This document shows, piece after piece, positions 26,774-33,914 of a stretch of 64,000 nt of DNA (position 1 is the first letter of the stretch; each line of letters opens with the position of its first letter). This DNA comes from Bryobacteraceae bacterium (lineage in GTDB: Bacteria > Acidobacteriota > Terriglobia > Bryobacterales > Bryobacteraceae), in assembly GCA_019752335.1 (NCBI GenBank), contig JAIEMJ010000004.1, positions 62,001 to 126,000 on the forward strand, given 5' to 3'. Under the pieces are notes generated by a model that searched no databases, was not told where the DNA came from, and saw only the letters and a list, made by a program, of their open reading frames with translations. The translations under genes were made by a program, and so were the position numbers.

Positions 26774-26965
26774 ATGGATACGTTGCACCCCGAACTCGCC
26801 GCTCAACTCCGCTTTCAGGCGAGCCTCATACGCCTTTGCAGCGCGCCGCACATGAACGAGACCGTCCGCCCCGAAGCGGCTCCCGTGCGCACGCCAGCGG
26901 ACACGATCGAAGACCTCGCGGTCCTGGTCCCAGTCCGCGTCCGCCCCCGGACTGACCGGGCTTAG
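26774..26965 (+). CDS. Small doubtful ORF, 63 aa
   Basis: An ORF with G/C-rich third positions convergent with the antitoxin gene at 26969. It shows no motifs; it may be real but no support beyond codon bias exists. Confidence 0.2.
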   Translation: MDTLHPELAAQLRFQASLIRLCSAPHMNETVRPEAAPVRTPADTIEDLAVLVPVRVRPRTDRA

Positions 26966-26968
26966 CCG

Positions 26969-27373
26969 TCAGATGAACAGCTCGATGGGTACGCGCAGAA
27001 ACTCCGCTAGCCGCCGCGCCTGAGCTTTGCTGATCATCCGCCGCCCGCTCAATACCTCCGTCGCCGCACCTTTGTTGCCCAGGACGGGCCAAATGTCTTT
27101 GTGTTTCAGTCCCCGTTCCTCCATCAACGCCACCAGCGAGTCGTTCGGCGAGACGCGGGGTAACGGATGGGCCTTCTCTTCGTAGTCCACAACCAGCAAG
27201 GTGAGGACTTCGGCCAGCGCCTCCTCCTCCGGTGAAAGGTCATCGCGTTCGTCCAACTCGAGCAACATCCTGGTAAAGCGCGCATGTTCGGTCTCGTCCC
27301 GAATCGGCCGCGGAAGTGATTTCGCCAAGAGCTCGCCGTAGAGCGAATCTCGGATTTCGAGGGTGCTACTCAT
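26969..27373 (-). CDS. HigA-like antitoxin / HTH protein, unpaired
   Basis: A 134-residue protein of the COG5499 HigA-type group: a long acidic helical N-terminus (DDLSPEEEALAEVLTLLVVDYEEK) and a C-terminal XRE helix-turn-helix with LMEERGLKHKDIWPVLGNKGAATEVLSGRR and a final ISKAQARRLAEFLRVPIELF. These normally follow a HigB toxin gene; here the preceding gene is another antitoxin, so this one has no visible partner. ATG 27373 is chosen because AAGGAG lies ten bases upstream; the ORF reaches further to 27451. Confidence 0.75.
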   Translation of the reverse strand: MSSTLEIRDSLYGELLAKSLPRPIRDETEHARFTRMLLELDERDDLSPEEEALAEVLTLLVVDYEEKAHPLPRVSPNDSLVALMEERGLKHKDIWPVLGNKGAATEVLSGRRMISKAQARRLAEFLRVPIELFI

Positions 27374-27440
27374 CGTTTCCAGCTCCTTCGCTATATTCGG
27401 CATGGGTGAGGGACGACCCCGTCCTCCCGATTTCCAGTGT

Positions 27441-27755
27441 CTACGCGGCAATTTCCCTGAGCATTTCGGGGTGCAGTTCCGCTATCTTCAACAAAGTCTT
27501 CGCCGCTCCACTGGGAGTCCGGCGTCCTTGTTCCCATTGTTCCAAAGTGCGTTTCGATACCCCGAGCAAAGCGGAGAATTGCTCTTGCGTCAGGCCGGAT
27601 TTCAAACGCGCCCGCACGATGGGCGACGTGGGTTCGGCGGAAGTCCTTCTACCGCCGCCGGCCTTGATTTCTTTCACGCCATCGAGCACTTCTTGCCAAA
27701 TGTTACGTCCGGATTCGAATTGCGCGAGTGCGCGTCCGGTGAGTTTCTTAGCCAT
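27441..27755 (-). CDS. XRE-family antitoxin of decayed RelE module
   Basis: A 104-residue antitoxin/regulator: flexible N-terminal toxin-neutralising segment (ALAQFESGRNIWQEVLDGVKEIKAG), then a helix-turn-helix (VRARLKSGLTQEQFSALLGVSKRTLEQWEQGRRTPSGAAKTLL). This is the usual partner of RelE/HigB-type toxins and is translated from ATG 27755, overlapping the toxin remnant stop by eight bases. The gene looks intact even though its toxin is broken. It probably binds the palindrome at 27895-27911. Confidence 0.85.
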   Translation of the reverse strand: MAKKLTGRALAQFESGRNIWQEVLDGVKEIKAGGGRRTSAEPTSPIVRARLKSGLTQEQFSALLGVSKRTLEQWEQGRRTPSGAAKTLLKIAELHPEMLREIAA

Positions 27756-27885
27756 TTCGGAAAGCCTTCATAGCTCTGGCTTCTGGGCCTTGCATCATGA
27801 AAGACTGCAATTCGCTGTATTCTTCGTCGCCGAGGTAGAGGGCGCCCACGCGATCAAAGACCTGCGACTCGACAAATACAGACAC
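27748..27885 (-). pseudogene. RelE/HigB toxin remnant with internal deletion
   Basis: A 45-codon reading frame from GTG 27885 to a TAA overlapping the antitoxin start. It encodes VFVESQVFDRVGALYLGDEEYSELQSF then MMQGPEA, which aligns with the first third of the intact toxin at 31252-31593 (up to its NPEA). It then jumps to a short RAMKAFRNG end that resembles a toxin C-terminus. The middle, carrying the GTGG-x-RKLRW and VIYY core, is missing, so no active RNase is expected. The frame was kept, as was the toxin-antitoxin overlap. Confidence 0.7.
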
Positions 27886-27891
27886 GATTCT

Positions 27892-27920
27892 ATGATACGC
27901 CTCTGGCGTATACCTATCAA
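27892..27920 (-). promoter_or_regulatory. TA promoter with operator in the spacer
   Basis: Read on the minus strand: TTGATA (27915-27920), a 17-base spacer, TATCAT (27892-27897), and GTG six bases later. A 7-bp perfect dyad, ATACGCC-AGA-GGCGTAT (27895-27911), sits in the spacer and overlaps the -10. Likely autorepressed by the antitoxin. Confidence 0.6.
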
Positions 27921-28342
27921 ACGGCCGGCCATCCGCCTCCAGCGGTTTCGAGTCGATGATACCCGCGCGGTGGCTCTGAATGCTCCTAAAGCCGGACCGC
28001 CGCCAGTGCGGTCCGGTTTAGCGTAGCCGTGAAACGTTGGTGGTGATGGGATTTACGGTTGGGTCGGATCGGGGATGCGCCCGAAAGCCCCCGACAGTGG
28101 CACCCTTTCAGGTAGGGGTGCGGGTTTCCCCCCACTGTCTTAACGCGTGTCGGTCTTCGTCGTATGTGGTTGTAAAGTCGATAAGTTCTTCTTGTCCTGG
28201 GAAGAGATAGGTGTAGAGTGAATGACACCTGATCCCCTTAGGGCTGCAGTGTGGATGGCACCGATTCACCTGTTTTTGATGGGGATCGGGCGAAACCCAG
28301 GGATGCCTAGGTTTCCAACCTGGCTCCAGCCGCCTTTAGCGC
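27921..28342. other. Intergenic stretch with strong hairpins
   Basis: No convincing gene. It holds a 9-bp perfect hairpin (CCGGACCGC / GCGGTCCGG, 27992-28016) flanked by AAAG and TTTA, and a nested structure at 28093-28139: outer arms GACAGTGG / CCACTGTC and an inner GCACC / GGTGC stem. A further small repeat GGTGT...ACACC lies near 28210-28230. It may be noncoding RNA or remains of mobile DNA. Confidence 0.4.
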
Positions 28343-29098
28343 TCAACTCTTCGCTAAGACTGAACTTGGGGGCAGCGTCGCTGGGAAGCCAAGGCGCATT
28401 TGGATGGCTTCCTTTAAGGGCGGCAGACGGCTCGGGGACTCCTCAAGAATCACCCTCAATGCCTCAGAGTACATCTTTCGATCGTGCTGTCGTCCAATGT
28501 TGTACCCGACGATAGCCTCCTGAATCTGTTTATGGGCTTTGTCGAAGAGATCTGCAATCTCTGGCGTCATGAAGACTTCGTTCAGCAATAGGTAGTTCTT
28601 AAGCAGACGAGCCGATTCACTGGCCGCATCGAGCTTATTGCCCCTATCCAATTCCGCGTACAGTTTGCCCCTCGCTTCACTCGTCGCGTTGCGAAGCAAC
28701 TTCTTCTGATGTTCAGTAAAGGTAATCTGTAAAAGGAAGTCTTCCAGACCATCCCCTTCTTTTATCTTCTCGAAGTCGGGCGAACCATTGACGCCGGAGT
28801 TCATGGCCTGAAATGTCGTGCCGCAAAGCGTCTGGAGCATCAGCCATGCTTGGGGGTAGACTTCAAATTCCTTATCGTGAATCTTGACTATTCGGTCAAA
28901 CATTCGTTGAACCTCATCACGGTTCCTGTCTAATTCCTGTTGTTGCTGATGCTTCAGTTTGGCTAGTTCGGCGTCAAACCTTTTGCTAAGCCAACCTTCG
29001 CCATACTTCTGGATCAGCGCAACTACAATGACGACACCAGCGGCCAAGGTTGGCGCGCCGATTTTCAGAGCATATTCAAACCACAGTCCAAGCGTCAT
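28343..29098 (-). CDS. Hypothetical single-pass membrane protein, 251 aa
   Basis: Not recognised. One N-terminal membrane helix (IGAPTLAAGVVIVVALIQ), then a Lys/Gln/Glu-rich coiled coil (about 35-75) and a helical cytosolic or periplasmic domain. Codon use is less GC-biased than the core genes around it, in line with acquired DNA. TACAAT lies six bases before the ATG, supporting this start and a leaderless mRNA. It is followed on the same strand by nothing recognisable. Confidence 0.75.
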   Translation of the reverse strand: MTLGLWFEYALKIGAPTLAAGVVIVVALIQKYGEGWLSKRFDAELAKLKHQQQQELDRNRDEVQRMFDRIVKIHDKEFEVYPQAWLMLQTLCGTTFQAMNSGVNGSPDFEKIKEGDGLEDFLLQITFTEHQKKLLRNATSEARGKLYAELDRGNKLDAASESARLLKNYLLLNEVFMTPEIADLFDKAHKQIQEAIVGYNIGRQHDRKMYSEALRVILEESPSRLPPLKEAIQMRLGFPATLPPSSVLAKS

Positions 29099-29104
29099 AC
29101 CTCG

Positions 29105-29110
29105 ATTGTA
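29105..29110 (-). promoter_or_regulatory. -10 box of membrane protein gene
   Basis: Minus-strand TACAAT, six bases before ATG 29098. Confidence 0.4.
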
Positions 29111-29248
29111 GGTCCTGCTTTGTTACGGGTGCGCGATTTTCTTTTTCAGATCAAGGCTGACCCTTGAATACTGTTTAGTCGATTCGAGACCCGAGTCCGA
29201 GCGCTGGCAATTGCTATTCGTTGTTCGATTCTAAGGGGGGGCTTCCCA

Positions 29249-29749
29249 TTATTTGGAAACAGGCTCGCGAAGGGAGCCTCGCTCGGCGGCAGGGACGGAT
29301 GAGAGCTCTGTATACTTTGCGAGGATGTAGAGGCCCTGAAGGTATTCAAAATGTGAGCCTTGCTTGCCGGATAAGAAGCTTTTCGCGAGAGTTGACATGG
29401 TTTTGGAGTACTTCTCGATATCGGGATATTTGTCCGCCATACGCTGCATCGCGAGTTGGACCTCTTCATCATTGGGGACTCTAACGTCAATGCCCAGTGT
29501 GCAAGCAATCCGATCAGCAGACAGACTTCTCTCTTGGTCAGCGCGGATTTTGGCTGCTTCTGCTTCGAGCTTCTTTTGCTCAGCCCTCATCAAATCGATG
29601 CGAGCGCGTGTTTCAGGCTGGCTCCTTAGGTAAGCGTTGCGGTCATCGATGGCTTTGTTGACCGAGTCTAGATATTGGGCAGACAAGGGAATCGAGTACA
29701 ACACCATACACGTGAGGCAAAGCCACCGTAGACGAGTTCGCATTCGCAT
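29249..29749 (-). CDS. Hypothetical secreted helical protein, 166 aa
   Basis: Not recognised. A signal peptide (RLRWLCLTCMVLYSIPLSAQ) is followed by a charged helical region (ARIDLMRAEQKKLEAEAAKIRADQ) and a C-terminal helical domain. The start ATG 29749 follows TGCTATCGT by six bases; the ORF extends upstream to 29992 but that part reads through the IS remnant region and has no coding character. Neighbour of the other accessory hypothetical gene. Confidence 0.65.
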   Translation of the reverse strand: MRMRTRLRWLCLTCMVLYSIPLSAQYLDSVNKAIDDRNAYLRSQPETRARIDLMRAEQKKLEAEAAKIRADQERSLSADRIACTLGIDVRVPNDEEVQLAMQRMADKYPDIEKYSKTMSTLAKSFLSGKQGSHFEYLQGLYILAKYTELSSVPAAERGSLREPVSK

Positions 29750-29755
29750 ATCGCT

Positions 29756-29764
29756 ACGATAGCA
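29756..29764 (-). promoter_or_regulatory. Extended -10 box of secreted protein gene
   Basis: Minus-strand TGCTATCGT, six bases before ATG 29749. Confidence 0.4.
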
Positions 29765-29916
29765 GAATATTGGGTCGTGGGTCAGTTTTTGGGGAACCCC
29801 GGTACGCTTTGTAGGCATTCTCGCTCTGAGCCGCTTGCGCCCAGACGCCGCCTTATCCGATTGTTGGAAAATATGATCTGTGAATGCGGCGGATTCAACC
29901 GCCCGCCTGATACTTG

Positions 29917-30075
29917 TGGTGGACCCCGTTTTTGGACAAAAAAGACCAACTTCCTTAGATGGTGGGCGGCATTGAAAATGAAGGAGAGTCAATGCCTAAA
30001 ATACGCAAGAGTCACCCACCGAGTTTGAAGGCCAAGGTCGCCGTAGAGGCGATCAAGGGGCACAAGACGGCCCTT
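29917..30075 (+). mobile_element. IS3-family remnant: left end and start of orfA
   Basis: A TGGTGGACCCCGTTTTTGGA-like end (from about 29919) resembles IS3-family terminal repeats. AAGGAG precedes ATG 29992, and the first 27 codons read MPKIRKSHPPSLKAKVAVEA then IKGHKTA, the N-terminus of IS3 orfA transposases. Homology then stops abruptly. No orfB, DDE motif or right end follows, so the element is dead. Confidence 0.65.
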
Positions 30076-30183
30076 CGACCTGACCTACTACTGTGCTCGC
30101 ACGGCCAACATATTTCTCGAGGTTCTGAGATTGGGCCTTCGGCAAACGCCAGCGAAAATCGTGCGATGCGCTTTTGGTCTGAC

Positions 30184-30729
30184 TCATGGCTGGTTCATTT
30201 GGCTATCGGTCGGCTTCGTCATCCCGGAAACTTCACGGAGTTCTCGGAGGCTCAGTTTCAGCAAGTTGCAGTGGATAGCTTCAATGTTGAACCGCTCAAG
30301 ATTGAAAACCTCCAGAACCCCTGGCGACGAATTCGTGAGCCTGGCTATCTCTTTGAGTAGCGGCGGGAGGTCGATGGGTCTGCCATCTCTGCAAAGATCC
30401 AGAATGCGTTTGCGCTCGATTTGCCGCTGCCATAAGTCTTCGATCAACTCATTTGGCAGTGCGTAGGGATAGACTCTCAGTCTTTCAAGCATTAACACTT
30501 GGCCACTCGAGCGCGTAAGCACCTTGCCGTTCTCAAGAGTAATCTGCGTCGCTTGCTTGCTTCTGATGGTCGTCGCCGAATCGAAAAGAAACGTGGATGT
30601 CCTTGCATCCGGCGTATCTCCGATCAGTAGTTGCTGCTTGTTCTTGTGATGGCCGCTTTGGAGTGCGGTGTAAGCCAATGGCTTGAACAGTGCTTTAACT
30701 TGTCCGGGGGTTAATGGTTCGGTCTGCAT
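30184..30729 (-). CDS. Hypothetical protein, 181 aa
   Basis: Not recognised. A soluble, basic, mainly helical protein with no signal peptide. The start at 30729 is preferred over ATG 30741 and the longer ORF because an extended -10 (TGCTAGGAT) ends ten bases upstream. The C-terminus lies about 110 bases from the IS3 remnant. Codon bias is weak, as in the other genes of this accessory block. Confidence 0.55.
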   Translation of the reverse strand: MQTEPLTPGQVKALFKPLAYTALQSGHHKNKQQLLIGDTPDARTSTFLFDSATTIRSKQATQITLENGKVLTRSSGQVLMLERLRVYPYALPNELIEDLWQRQIERKRILDLCRDGRPIDLPPLLKEIARLTNSSPGVLEVFNLERFNIEAIHCNLLKLSLRELREVSGMTKPTDSQMNQP

Positions 30730-30739
30730 CGAAACTGCC

Positions 30740-30748
30740 ATCCTAGCA
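30740..30748 (-). promoter_or_regulatory. Extended -10 box of hypothetical gene
   Basis: Minus-strand TGCTAGGAT, ten bases before ATG 30729. Confidence 0.35.
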
Positions 30749-30922
30749 CCGTGGGGCATCCGGGTTTTGCCGAGGGATCGGTGTCGGGCATCGGTATCGC
30801 ACACGATCCCACACTGTTCTTGATAACGGAGACAACAACCCTTGATTTGACAATCGATTACAAGCAAAGAAACGCAGATCAAGTAGGTAGGGGGGATGAG
30901 TCCTACGCTCAAATTCCCCGCG

Positions 30923-31255
30923 CTAACTCGCCCGCCGTAGGGCATCCTCAACGGCTTCCGGATGTTTCGCAATGACTGCCAGCAGCACACGCGCCGGACC
31001 GTCCGGATAGGTCCGCCCTTGCTCCCAATTCCGCAGTGTCGCCGGCTGAAAGCCGAACTTCGCCGCGAAGTCCGCTTGACTCAGCCCGAGCCGGCGCCGC
31101 ATCGACTTGACGTCGATCACGGGCACTTCCACCGTCGTCACCCGGACGGCCACGTCCTGGCCTTCCACCCAATCCACGGCCTCCTGAAGGCTGGCAATGA
31201 TCCGGCTGCCGGCAGTCTTGCGCTTGGGCTTCGTCTGTTTCTTCATGTTCTTCAT
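30923..31255 (-). CDS. HigA/XRE-type antitoxin
   Basis: A 110-residue antitoxin with a basic N-terminus (KNMKKQTKPKRKTAGSRI), a toxin-binding helix (SLQEAVDWVEGQ) and an XRE helix-turn-helix (MRRRLGLSQADFAAKFGFQPATLRNWEQGR). It neutralises the toxin encoded just upstream and should repress the shared promoter. ATGA overlap with the toxin gene indicates translational coupling. The tail is WEQGR...DGPARVLLAVIAKHPEAV, usual for this family. Confidence 0.9.
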   Translation of the reverse strand: MKNMKKQTKPKRKTAGSRIIASLQEAVDWVEGQDVAVRVTTVEVPVIDVKSMRRRLGLSQADFAAKFGFQPATLRNWEQGRTYPDGPARVLLAVIAKHPEAVEDALRRAS

Positions 31256-31593
31256 GGCATCATCCTCTTCCGGTAACCCGCTACTAATCGGGGCAGCAGG
31301 ATCTTCATTTGGTTCTGTTCGGCCTTGGTGAGATTGGCCTTCTCGTTCTTCGCGAAAACGCTAAGCAAGAAAAGCGGCAACGACTCATCGTGATCGTAAT
31401 AAATAACCCGAACTCCGCCGCGCTTCCCCCTTCCGGGGGCTCGCCAGCGAAGCTTGCGCCCTCCGCCCGTGCCCGGCATCACATCTCCCGCTTCCGGGTT
31501 CGTGGCGAGAAAGGTGACCACCTCCAACCGCTCTGCCTCGGTTAACGCCGCGGCGGCGTCCCGCAGGAAGCCGGGTGTTTCCAGCACCGTCAT
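31252..31593 (-). CDS. RelE/HigB-type toxin (mRNA interferase)
   Basis: A 113-residue toxin: FLRDAAAALTEAERLEVVTFLATNPEAGDVMPGTGGGRKLRW then a GKRGGVRVIYY core, SVFAKNEKANLT and a basic C-terminus. These are the conserved elements of RelE/ParE-fold toxins that cut translated mRNA; the Arg/Lys residues and the YY pair form the active surface. Intact, unlike the related remnant at 27748-27885. Transcribed from a strong promoter with an internal palindrome; no Shine-Dalgarno is evident in the ~20-base leader. Confidence 0.9.
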   Translation of the reverse strand: MTVLETPGFLRDAAAALTEAERLEVVTFLATNPEAGDVMPGTGGGRKLRWRAPGRGKRGGVRVIYYDHDESLPLFLLSVFAKNEKANLTKAEQNQMKILLPRLVAGYRKRMMP

Positions 31594-31615
31594 CGGAACA
31601 AAATAAACAGCCCGT

Positions 31616-31644
31616 AGTATACGCTAATAGCGCACTTCGATCAA
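31616..31644 (-). promoter_or_regulatory. RelE/HigA promoter with palindrome in spacer
   Basis: Minus strand: TTGATC (31639-31644), a 17-base spacer, TATACT (31616-31621). The spacer contains the perfect 11-bp palindrome CGCTATTAGCG (31622-31632). Layout equals that of the decayed module at 27892-27920. Confidence 0.65.
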
Positions 31645-31712
31645 CGGCCCCCCCCCTGCGCGCTCAGGGGCGCGCAACGATTGCAACTTGAATCCAGTGG
31701 CGCTGACTGGAC

Positions 31713-31718
31713 TAAAAT
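31713..31718 (+). promoter_or_regulatory. -10 box of Uma2 gene
   Basis: TAAAAT, six bases before ATG 31725. Confidence 0.4.
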
Positions 31719-31724
31719 CAAGGC

Positions 31725-32297
31725 ATGGGCGCGAATCCGGCGATCACGGTGGAGCAATACCTCGTCATGGACGACGCCGCCGAACGGCCCAGCGAGTATC
31801 ACGACGGCGAACTCTTCCCGATCGTTGACGCGACGCCCACGCATAGCAGGCTCGCGTTTAACCTGGGCCTCGTGCTCGGCAGCCGTTTGCGGAAGGGCTG
31901 CGCCGGGATGATGGCGCCGCGGGTCCGCGCGACCGCGACCCGGTTCGTCTATCCCGACGCCGCCATCGTCTGCGGCCAGCCGGATCTTGCGAGCGGCTCG
32001 CTCACCAACCCCCGCGCGATTATCGAAATCCTGTCCCCCTCGACGGAAGGCTATGACACCGGGGGGAAGTTCAAGCTGTATCAACTCCTGCCCTCGTTCG
32101 AGGAGTATCTGCTCATCGCCCAGGATCAACCCCGGATTGACCTGTACCGAAGACACTCCCCCAATCATTGGTCGCTCGAAATTATTCAGGGCAGCCTCGA
32201 CCAGACCGTATTCCTGGGCGTCGCCGAGACCGCCTTCTCCCTCGCCGACCTTTACGCCGGAGTCAGCTTCGACGCCGCCGCTGTTTACCAGAGCTAA
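31725..32297 (+). CDS. Uma2 family (DUF820) endonuclease-like protein
   Basis: A 190-residue Uma2 protein: ITVEQYLVMDDAAERPSEYHDGEL, THSRLAFNLGLVL helix, YPDAAIVCG with the catalytic Asp, NPRAIIEILSPST with the catalytic Glu, and KFKLYQLLPSFEEYLLI. All expected PD-(D/E)XK positions appear present. The role is unknown; the gene lies in a cluster of toxin-antitoxin genes, which fits an accessory function. A -10 box directly before the ATG points to a leaderless mRNA. Confidence 0.88.
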   Translation: MGANPAITVEQYLVMDDAAERPSEYHDGELFPIVDATPTHSRLAFNLGLVLGSRLRKGCAGMMAPRVRATATRFVYPDAAIVCGQPDLASGSLTNPRAIIEILSPSTEGYDTGGKFKLYQLLPSFEEYLLIAQDQPRIDLYRRHSPNHWSLEIIQGSLDQTVFLGVAETAFSLADLYAGVSFDAAAVYQS

Positions 32298-32313
32298 AGC
32301 GATTTCCGAAGCC

Positions 32314-32322
32314 TGCTAGACT
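32314..32322 (+). promoter_or_regulatory. Extended -10 box of DUF433/DUF5615 operon
   Basis: TGCTAGACT, nine bases before ATG 32332. Confidence 0.4.
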
Positions 32323-32331
32323 GACAGGCAT

Positions 32332-32556
32332 ATGGTCAACTATCGGCAAATCATTACCATTGAGCCGGGTAAGCGGAGCGGCAAACCCTGCATCCGCGGA
32401 ATGCGAATCACCGTGTACGATGTGCTGGAATATCTAGCCGGCGGCATGACGATCGAGGAGGTCTTGGCCGATTTTCCGGACTTAACTTTAGAAGACATTC
32501 AGGCTTGTTTCGCGTTCGCTGCTGATCGCGAGCGGCGAACCGTCCTGGTTGCATGA
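32332..32556 (+). CDS. DUF433 antitoxin (VapB45-like)
   Basis: A 74-residue DUF433 protein with the whole family signature: ITIEPGKRSGKPCIRGMRITVYDVLEYLAGGMTIEEVLADFPDLTLEDIQACFAFAADRE, a winged-helix-like DNA-binding fold. DUF433 proteins act as antitoxins of DUF5615 PIN-like toxins. The ATGA overlap with the following gene confirms the pair. Confidence 0.92.
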   Translation: MVNYRQIITIEPGKRSGKPCIRGMRITVYDVLEYLAGGMTIEEVLADFPDLTLEDIQACFAFAADRERRTVLVA

Positions 32557-32912
32557 AGTTACTTTTCGACGAGAACCTTTCTCCTCGATTGCCCCGCCTG
32601 GTGGAGGATCTCTTCCCCGGTTCCCAGCACGTTCGCGAAGTGGAATTGACTAATTCCCCAGATCTCCTCATTTGGGATTATGCGCGACGCCAACATTTCG
32701 CCATCGTCTCCAAGGATGCCGATTTCTATGACCGGGCTATGCTCATCGGCGCGCCCCCCAAAGTGATCTTTCTGCAGGTTGGAAACTGCGGCACGAACGA
32801 TGTTGCTCGCCTGATTCGTGAGTCTGCCACACAAATCATGCAATTTGGCGAAGCGCCGCAAAGCGATTGTCTGTTACTCGCCATCAACGCCCTGAATCGG
32901 GAACCCAATTGA
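32553..32912 (+). CDS. DUF5615 PIN-like toxin (VapC45-like)
   Basis: A 119-residue PIN-like nuclease: LLFDENLSPRLPRLVEDLFPGS with the first catalytic acid, SPDLLIWDYARRQHFAIVSKDADF with the second acidic cluster, KVIFLQVGNCGT and a final helix. DUF5615 toxins are predicted RNases. Translationally coupled to DUF433 by a four-base overlap. It looks intact. Confidence 0.9.
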   Translation: MKLLFDENLSPRLPRLVEDLFPGSQHVREVELTNSPDLLIWDYARRQHFAIVSKDADFYDRAMLIGAPPKVIFLQVGNCGTNDVARLIRESATQIMQFGEAPQSDCLLLAINALNREPN

Positions 32913-32919
32913 TGCGGTT

Positions 32920-33849
32920 CTAAGGCACCGACTTCTCGCCCACCGCCAACAGCGTTTCAAAGTACGGCGGCTCGGACTCGCGGTGGACCGAAAAGACCTG
33001 GACGTCGCGGAAGCCGGCCTGGCGCAGGAAGCCGTCGAGTTCCACTTCGGCGAAGCCGAGCCAGATGTCGGCGTAGAGTTCCTTTGCCTCTTCGAAGGTG
33101 TGGCGCTTCAGGTCGAGGATCACCAGCCTCCCGCCCGGCTTCAAAAGACCGTGCGCCGCCTCCACGGCCTTTTGCGGATGCAGCGCGTGGTGCAGACTCT
33201 GGCTCAGGAAGGCGAGGTCGCACGACGACGCCTCAATCGGCGGGGACTCCAGGTCTCCCAGGCGGAACTCGACGTTGGTGAGGCCGTTCTTGCGCGCGAG
33301 GTCGCTGGCGAATTCGACCATCTTGGGCGAACTGTCGATCGCAATGACTTGTTTGGCACGGCGGGCGAGGAGCTGGGTGAAGGTGCCTTCGCCGGCGCCG
33401 AGGTCGGCAATCACCATGGGCGGCACCAGCATCAGCAGACTTTCGGCCAGCGCCTTCCAGCTTCGCCCGGGCACATACTGGCGCCCGAAGCGGCCGGCGA
33501 GCTCGTCGAAGTAGGCGCGGGTTTTGTCCAGGCGATTGCGCAAAATCAGGGCCAGGGCCTGGGCGTCCTGCCCGGTTTCGGGGATCTCGACGGCGGAATC
33601 TTCCAACAATTGAACGAGTTGCGGGTGAACGTCCGGCACCAGGCGGTAGAGAATGTTCTTGCCGGAGCGGCGGTCTTCGACGAGTCCGGCTTGCTTGAGT
33701 TGGCCGAGGTGCGTCGAGATGCGGCTCTGCCCCATGCCGAGCGCCTCCTGGATCTCGGCGACGGATAGTTCCTCGTGCCTAAGGAGGAGTACGAGCCTCA
33801 AACGGAGCGGATCCGACAAAGCACGCAGAGATTTGACAATTGACGCCAT
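32920..33849 (-). CDS. ArsR-type regulator fused to SAM methyltransferase
   Basis: A 309-residue fusion. Residues about 1-95 form an ArsR winged helix (LRALSDPLRLRLVLLL, then SVAEIQEALGMGQSRISTHLGQLKQAGLVEDRR). Residues about 140-260 form a class I methyltransferase with motif I VIADLGAGEGTF, acidic AIDSSP, and GRLVILDLKRHTFEEAKELYADIWLGF. The gene is divergent from ahcY, whose product removes S-adenosylhomocysteine, the by-product of such methyl transfer. The domain may sense SAM or SAH and control ahcY; this is inference from context. The start has a GGGAGGATCGGG site. Confidence 0.9.
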   Translation of the reverse strand: MASIVKSLRALSDPLRLRLVLLLRHEELSVAEIQEALGMGQSRISTHLGQLKQAGLVEDRRSGKNILYRLVPDVHPQLVQLLEDSAVEIPETGQDAQALALILRNRLDKTRAYFDELAGRFGRQYVPGRSWKALAESLLMLVPPMVIADLGAGEGTFTQLLARRAKQVIAIDSSPKMVEFASDLARKNGLTNVEFRLGDLESPPIEASSCDLAFLSQSLHHALHPQKAVEAAHGLLKPGGRLVILDLKRHTFEEAKELYADIWLGFAEVELDGFLRQAGFRDVQVFSVHRESEPPYFETLLAVGEKSVP

Positions 33850-33873
33850 TGACTTTTCCCGATCCTCCCAAGT

Positions 33874-33907
33874 ATCCTATCAACATATCTTGATTCGTAG
33901 ATAGGAT
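33874..33907. promoter_or_regulatory. Nested operator dyads and ahcY -10
   Basis: The outer perfect 8-bp dyad ATCCTATC (33874-33881) / GATAGGAT (33900-33907) encloses an inner ATCAA-CATATC-TTGAT dyad (33879-33894). TAGGAT (33902-33907), inside the right outer arm, is seven bases before the ahcY ATG and can be its -10 box. Occupancy by the divergent ArsR protein would block it. Confidence 0.65.
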
Positions 33908-33914
33908 CATTTCC

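Noticed and set aside
29959-30360. 133-aa plus-strand ORF
   Set aside because: Only the part from 29992 to about 30072 resembles IS3 orfA; the rest is unrelated read-through.
30741-30990. Upstream extension of the 181-aa hypothetical gene
   Set aside because: The extension contains no coding bias, overlaps the antitoxin gene end at 30923, and lies before the extended -10 box.
33850-33914. SAH riboswitch before ahcY
   Set aside because: The gap is 65 bases and a -10 box sits seven bases before the ATG, leaving no room for an RNA aptamer; nested DNA dyads explain it better.
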